This document shows positions 36,785-39,958 of a DNA stretch of 39,958 bases, piece after piece (the first letter of the stretch is position 1; each line of letters begins with the position of its first letter). The notes beneath the pieces are model-generated. The model was not told where the DNA came from. It saw only the letters and a program-made list of their open reading frames with translations, and ran no database searches. Made by a program: the position numbers and the translations under genes. Source of the DNA: Bacillota bacterium (lineage in GTDB: Bacteria; Eremiobacterota; SpSt-956; JAKJGF01); assembly GCA_029555925.1 (NCBI GenBank), contig JAKPQU010000211.1:1-39958 (forward strand). Reading direction: 5' to 3'.

Positions 36785-39565
36785 CATTACCACTTTAGAA
36801 TCATCTATTTTCCAGCTTTCTTTTTCTAGAATCAGATGATATATTCCTTTATATTTTCCGTTAAATATTTTACCGTCTTTCGTCACGTCTGAAGAAATAA
36901 TTATTACTTCTATTACCACCGTGTTTTTATCTTTTTCTTCTTTTAAAACTTTAATACTTTCGACTTTTATGGATCTGTTATTTTCCCAGTTACGGCAGAA
37001 ATCCCTGTAAGTTACAGTGGATTTTACTTTTTCACTTCTTAAATTATAGGCTTCTATGAAGTTTTTTTTTGAAATGGCATCGAAATTTTTATTTATTACT
37101 TCAATATGAGGATTCTCCGAAGCTTTTTTTGTCGGAGATAAATATTTAAGCGACATTTCCTTTCCTGCGAAGTCAAGTATTTTTACCCGGTCTTTACCGT
37201 CAGGATTTATAGCATAGATTTCCCATTTGCTTTTTATTCCGAAGATTCTTTTCCATCCGCTGTCTCTGTAACAGGAAAATATTATCTTTTTCCCGTCAGG
37301 TGACCAGTGAGGATAATATTCCTTTTCTTTACTGTGTGTTACGGAAGACAGACCTGTTCCGTCTGCGTTTATCATATAAATATCATAATTATCATCTTTA
37401 TTTGATACAAAGATTATTCTGGAAGAATCGGGAGACCATGACGGAGAAAAATCGTCATAATAATTATTTGTAAGCCTTCGGGGACTGTCACCATTGGATT
37501 TCATTATATAGATTTCCCTTGTGACAACAGATGCTCCATCTTTTTTTCCGTCTCTTTTGGACTCAAAAGCTATATATTTACCGTCAGGAGACCAGGATGG
37601 AGCATAATCTCCCCCTTTATTTCTTGTCAGATTAACAATTCTTGTACCATCGGATTTTATAACAAATATGTCATAATTATCTTCATAAAAAGACTGAAAT
37701 GTTATTTTACTCCCGTCAGGAGACCAAGAAGGTGCTGTCGCATCGAGTGAGTCCTTCGTGAGTCTGACGGGATTACTTCCGTCATCATTCATAATATATA
37801 TTTTGTAAAACTTATTTCTATTACTGGCAAAAGCAATTTTGTTTTCTACGGGAGACCAGCAGGGACCTGTATTCCATGAAGAGCTTTTTGTCAGATTTTT
37901 AAGTTCTGTGCCGTCAGGATTAACGGAAAATATATTGTATGTTTTCCCTTTATTATCTCCTTCCTGGACAAAACATATCCTGCAGTTTGCAAGAGTTTTC
38001 AAGGTTTCTTCTTTTAAAAATTTTGTATGATACATATTATAGATGTATCTTATAGAGAGAACACTTAATATGATAAAAAGTATGAATCCTGTTAAGAAGA
38101 CAGTTGATATATAAAAAGCCTTTTTTATGTATCTGTAAAAAGAAATTTTATTTACAGGCTTTTGAGGCTCCAGAGGCGACGGAGGTGATATATCGACTAT
38201 TTTTGTTTTCCATTTATCATCTGCTTTTTTTACTTCTTCTTTCTTCTCTTCCTTTTTTTCTTCCCCTTTCTTTTCTTTTTCCCCTTCCCCTGTTTTCGAA
38301 ACTTCGAAAGAGATTGGGATATACGAATTGCCTCCTGAAGAAAATACGACTATATTGTCACGGTAATGTTCACCTGTTTCAAGTAATGAGGTATCAACGG
38401 TTATTTCTACTGTTACATCACCTGTGAAATTTTTTATATTTGCTGCAAGTCCCGGAAAAGAATCGGGAAGGAAAATTTCTCCTTTAAGACTCCCTTTTCC
38501 GGTATTAATGAGTTTTAATTCGGTAGTTTTTTTTGTGCCGTACAGGATTGAACCGAGTTTCAAAGAACCGGGTCTTGCGGAGATAACAGGAAGCAATTTC
38601 TTCAGGGCTTCTGTCATTTCTTCCGCAGAAGCATATCTTTTATCCTGATCTATCTGAAGAGCTTTTAATACTATTTCCTCTAATTCAGGATAAACAGCAC
38701 TGTTTAACGTTCTTACAGGAGGAAAAACAAAAAGATTCTGACTTTCCCTGGGGTCTCTCGAGGTAAGCAGATAGTGAAGAGTTGCTCCCAGACTGTATAT
38801 ATCGGACCTTATATCTGTCTGACTCGTGCCGTACTGTTCCGGTGCTGCAAATCCATGGGTTCCGAAAGGCATGGTATCCTTAAGGGCTTCTTCTTTAAAA
38901 ACCCTGGCAATACCGAAATCAATTAATTTTATATCTCCTTCAGGTGTGATTATAATATTTGAAGGTTTTAAATCTCTGTATATGATCGGCGGTTTCAGGC
39001 CATGAAGATATGTGAGTATTTCAGACAGTTTTATACCATATTCTATGACCTGTTCCTGATTTATATCTTTGTGACTTATATCTTGCTGGAAGTTTTCCAG
39101 ACTTTTTCCTTCAATATACTCCAGGACAAGGTAACATGCATCATATTCCTGGAAAAAATCTTTTGTTTTTACAATACCGGGATGATCCAGTCTTATAAGG
39201 GTTTCTCTCTCTTTTGTAAGGGCAATGATAAAATCTTCTCTGGTTTTGGGTATGACAGAATAAGCTTCTTTTATGGCATATTTTTTAGGAGAACCCGTAT
39301 CTTCTGCCAGATATATAGCGCCCATGCCTCCTGCTGTCATGTAAGTTACTCTGTATTTCCCTTTAAGAACGGTGCCGGAAGGGAGAACCATAAGGGGATG
39401 CCCCATAACATCGGTTTTACCGTCAGGAGCAGCATGTCTTTTGCCGGAAGATGGTGGCGGTAAAGCAGAAGTCTGAACAGGTTCGGTGAGATTCAGACCA
39501 CAATCACTGCAAAATATTTCCTCTGTTTTGTTTATTGTATGACAGTTATTACATATTTTAGGCAT
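36761..39565 (-). CDS. Membrane Ser/Thr protein kinase with Ig-like, TolB-propeller and NTF2-like domains
   Basis: Protein of 934 aa. The ATG at 39565 fits AAAGG 8 bases upstream; a GTG at 39572 lies inside that SD. Residues 5-25 form a zinc ribbon. The kinase domain spans about 65-325: glycine loop TAGGMGAIYLA (77-87), Lys in YAIKEA (99), YRDLKPSN (196-203, Tyr for the usual His), DFG (216-218), APEQYG. An Ig/BACON-like beta domain follows (about 332-424), then a Lys/Glu linker, a membrane helix (about 483-510), and a TolB-like propeller (about 525-800) with repeated WSPDG units. The C-terminal NTF2-like domain (about 820-934) is shared with the downstream gene. All kinase catalytic residues are present. 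The propeller is outside and probably senses; the substrate is unknown, but the zinc-ribbon neighbour is a candidate. Confidence 0.85.
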   Translation of the reverse strand: MPKICNNCHTINKTEEIFCSDCGLNLTEPVQTSALPPPSSGKRHAAPDGKTDVMGHPLMVLPSGTVLKGKYRVTYMTAGGMGAIYLAEDTGSPKKYAIKEAYSVIPKTREDFIIALTKERETLIRLDHPGIVKTKDFFQEYDACYLVLEYIEGKSLENFQQDISHKDINQEQVIEYGIKLSEILTYLHGLKPPIIYRDLKPSNIIITPEGDIKLIDFGIARVFKEEALKDTMPFGTHGFAAPEQYGTSQTDIRSDIYSLGATLHYLLTSRDPRESQNLFVFPPVRTLNSAVYPELEEIVLKALQIDQDKRYASAEEMTEALKKLLPVISARPGSLKLGSILYGTKKTTELKLINTGKGSLKGEIFLPDSFPGLAANIKNFTGDVTVEITVDTSLLETGEHYRDNIVVFSSGGNSYIPISFEVSKTGEGEKEKKGEEKKEEKKEEVKKADDKWKTKIVDISPPSPLEPQKPVNKISFYRYIKKAFYISTVFLTGFILFIILSVLSIRYIYNMYHTKFLKEETLKTLANCRICFVQEGDNKGKTYNIFSVNPDGTELKNLTKSSSWNTGPCWSPVENKIAFASNRNKFYKIYIMNDDGSNPVRLTKDSLDATAPSWSPDGSKITFQSFYEDNYDIFVIKSDGTRIVNLTRNKGGDYAPSWSPDGKYIAFESKRDGKKDGASVVTREIYIMKSNGDSPRRLTNNYYDDFSPSWSPDSSRIIFVSNKDDNYDIYMINADGTGLSSVTHSKEKEYYPHWSPDGKKIIFSCYRDSGWKRIFGIKSKWEIYAINPDGKDRVKILDFAGKEMSLKYLSPTKKASENPHIEVINKNFDAISKKNFIEAYNLRSEKVKSTVTYRDFCRNWENNRSIKVESIKVLKEEKDKNTVVIEVIIISSDVTKDGKIFNGKYKGIYHLILEKESWKIDDSKVVMVSGKSEE

Positions 39566-39582
39566 AAATTTCACCTTTGAGT

Positions 39583-39611
39583 ATTATATAGAATTCTTCT
39601 CGCTCTGTCTA
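39583..39611 (-). promoter_or_regulatory. Sigma70-like promoter of the kinase gene
   Basis: Minus strand: -35 TAGACA (39606-39611), a 17-base spacer, and -10 TATAAT (39583-39588). The transcript would start around 39576, only about 11 bases before the ATG, with AAAGGTG as SD. Confidence 0.55.
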
Positions 39612-39958
39612 CTTGAATTTTCTCTGTGACCATTGTTTACAACAGTGATTTTTTTATGTTACAATATTGACCTGAGCATAAATAATATAGTGTATTTCAT
39701 AACTTATTAGAATTTAAGTCGTCGTGACGCGTAACGCGTGATGCGTGACGGGTTTAATCCCTGCGCATCGCGCATTACGCATTACGAGGTCATTATTTAT
39801 GGATAGTTATGAAACTAAGTACCGTAACAGGTAAAAGGGTATCCATAAAAAGCTTCTGCCTGGCAGGCTCTGGAGAAGAAAAATTAGTTTTTTATATAGA
39901 ATTAAAAATTAAATAAGGGCTAATTTATTGTCTGTAAAACAAATTAAATAAGGCAGAT
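39612..39958. other. Terminal gene-free stretch
   Basis: Apart from array I, this end of the window holds AT-rich sequence and one 35-codon frame (39809-39916, starting MKLSTVTGKRV) without a convincing SD. I see no supported gene. It may hold the upstream region of a gene beyond the window. Confidence 0.4.
39724..39788. repeat. Heptamer repeat array I with the GGGTTTA...TCCCTGCGCATC core
   Basis: GTGACGCGTAACGCGTGATGCGTGACGGG, then TTTAATCCCTGCGCATCGCGCATTACGCATTACG. The core GGGTTTAA-TCCCTGCGCATC is the same as in array D near 20900. Confidence 0.85.

Noticed and set aside
39572..39574. GTG start for the kinase gene, adding three residues
   Set aside because: The GTG is part of the AAAGGTG Shine-Dalgarno. 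The ATG at 39565 has proper spacing.
39809..39916. 35-codon frame at the end of the window
   Set aside because: No SD at proper distance and no recognisable motif. It is too short to support as a gene.

Overview
The window reads as AT-rich chromosomal DNA from an uncultured anaerobic bacterium. The signs of an anaerobe are 2-hydroxyacyl-CoA dehydratase-type proteins and a very large Fe-S flavoenzyme. Shine-Dalgarno sites (AGGAGG type) and sigma70-like promoters with 17-bp spacers are clear. I see no tRNA, rRNA, CRISPR array or prophage. The phylum cannot be fixed from this window. Membrane Ser/Thr kinases with TolB-like propellers, zinc-ribbon signalling proteins and many dispersed repeats suggest one of the deep-branching, mostly uncultured lineages.

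Layout. (1) 0.1-2.4 kb, minus strand: two overlapping 2-hydroxyacyl-CoA dehydratase-family genes. (2) 2.9-11.5 kb, minus strand: one gene of 2851 codons that fuses a FAD-linked oxidase, four Fe-S motifs, the FMN domain of glutamate synthase, a class II glutamine amidotransferase and a GXGXG beta-helix. (3) 11.6-16.4 kb, plus strand: a GTPase operon with a small helical protein, a dynamin-like GTPase, a second small-GTPase-like NTPase and an unrecognised partner. It is followed at 16.4-17.6 kb by two proteins with export-type N-termini, a C39-like peptidase and a VOC protein. (4) 17.8-28.9 kb: an accessory island with a PIN-domain toxin pair, a divergent WYL regulator and PD-(D/E)XK nuclease, a TM2/TPR membrane protein with a DUF4126 protein, a broken IS110 transposase, an MqsR-like toxin with a Panacea antitoxin, an MNT-HEPN-ASCH-membrane-protein operon and an orphan gene. 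(5) 29.0-35.1 kb: a universal stress protein, a VIT/vWA secreted protein, a UvrC-like protein lacking its C-terminal half, and a coiled-coil/zinc-ribbon protein. (6) 35.2-39.6 kb, minus strand: a membrane zinc-ribbon protein and a membrane Ser/Thr kinase that share a C-terminal domain.

The strongest non-coding signal is a family of heptanucleotide tandem repeats at gene borders. One class is ACGC(G/A)T(C/T), a second is GTGA-rich and a third is GTCAGCA. All have period 7, and they supply the stop codons of five unrelated genes. They resemble in principle the short tandemly repeated repetitive (STRR) heptamers of cyanobacteria.

The best candidates for undescribed biology are the giant glutamate-synthase-like fusion with an internal Ntn cysteine, the GTPase operon, the WYL/nuclease pair with its symmetric promoter-operator, the MNT-HEPN-ASCH-membrane operon, and the heptamer arrays that end genes.
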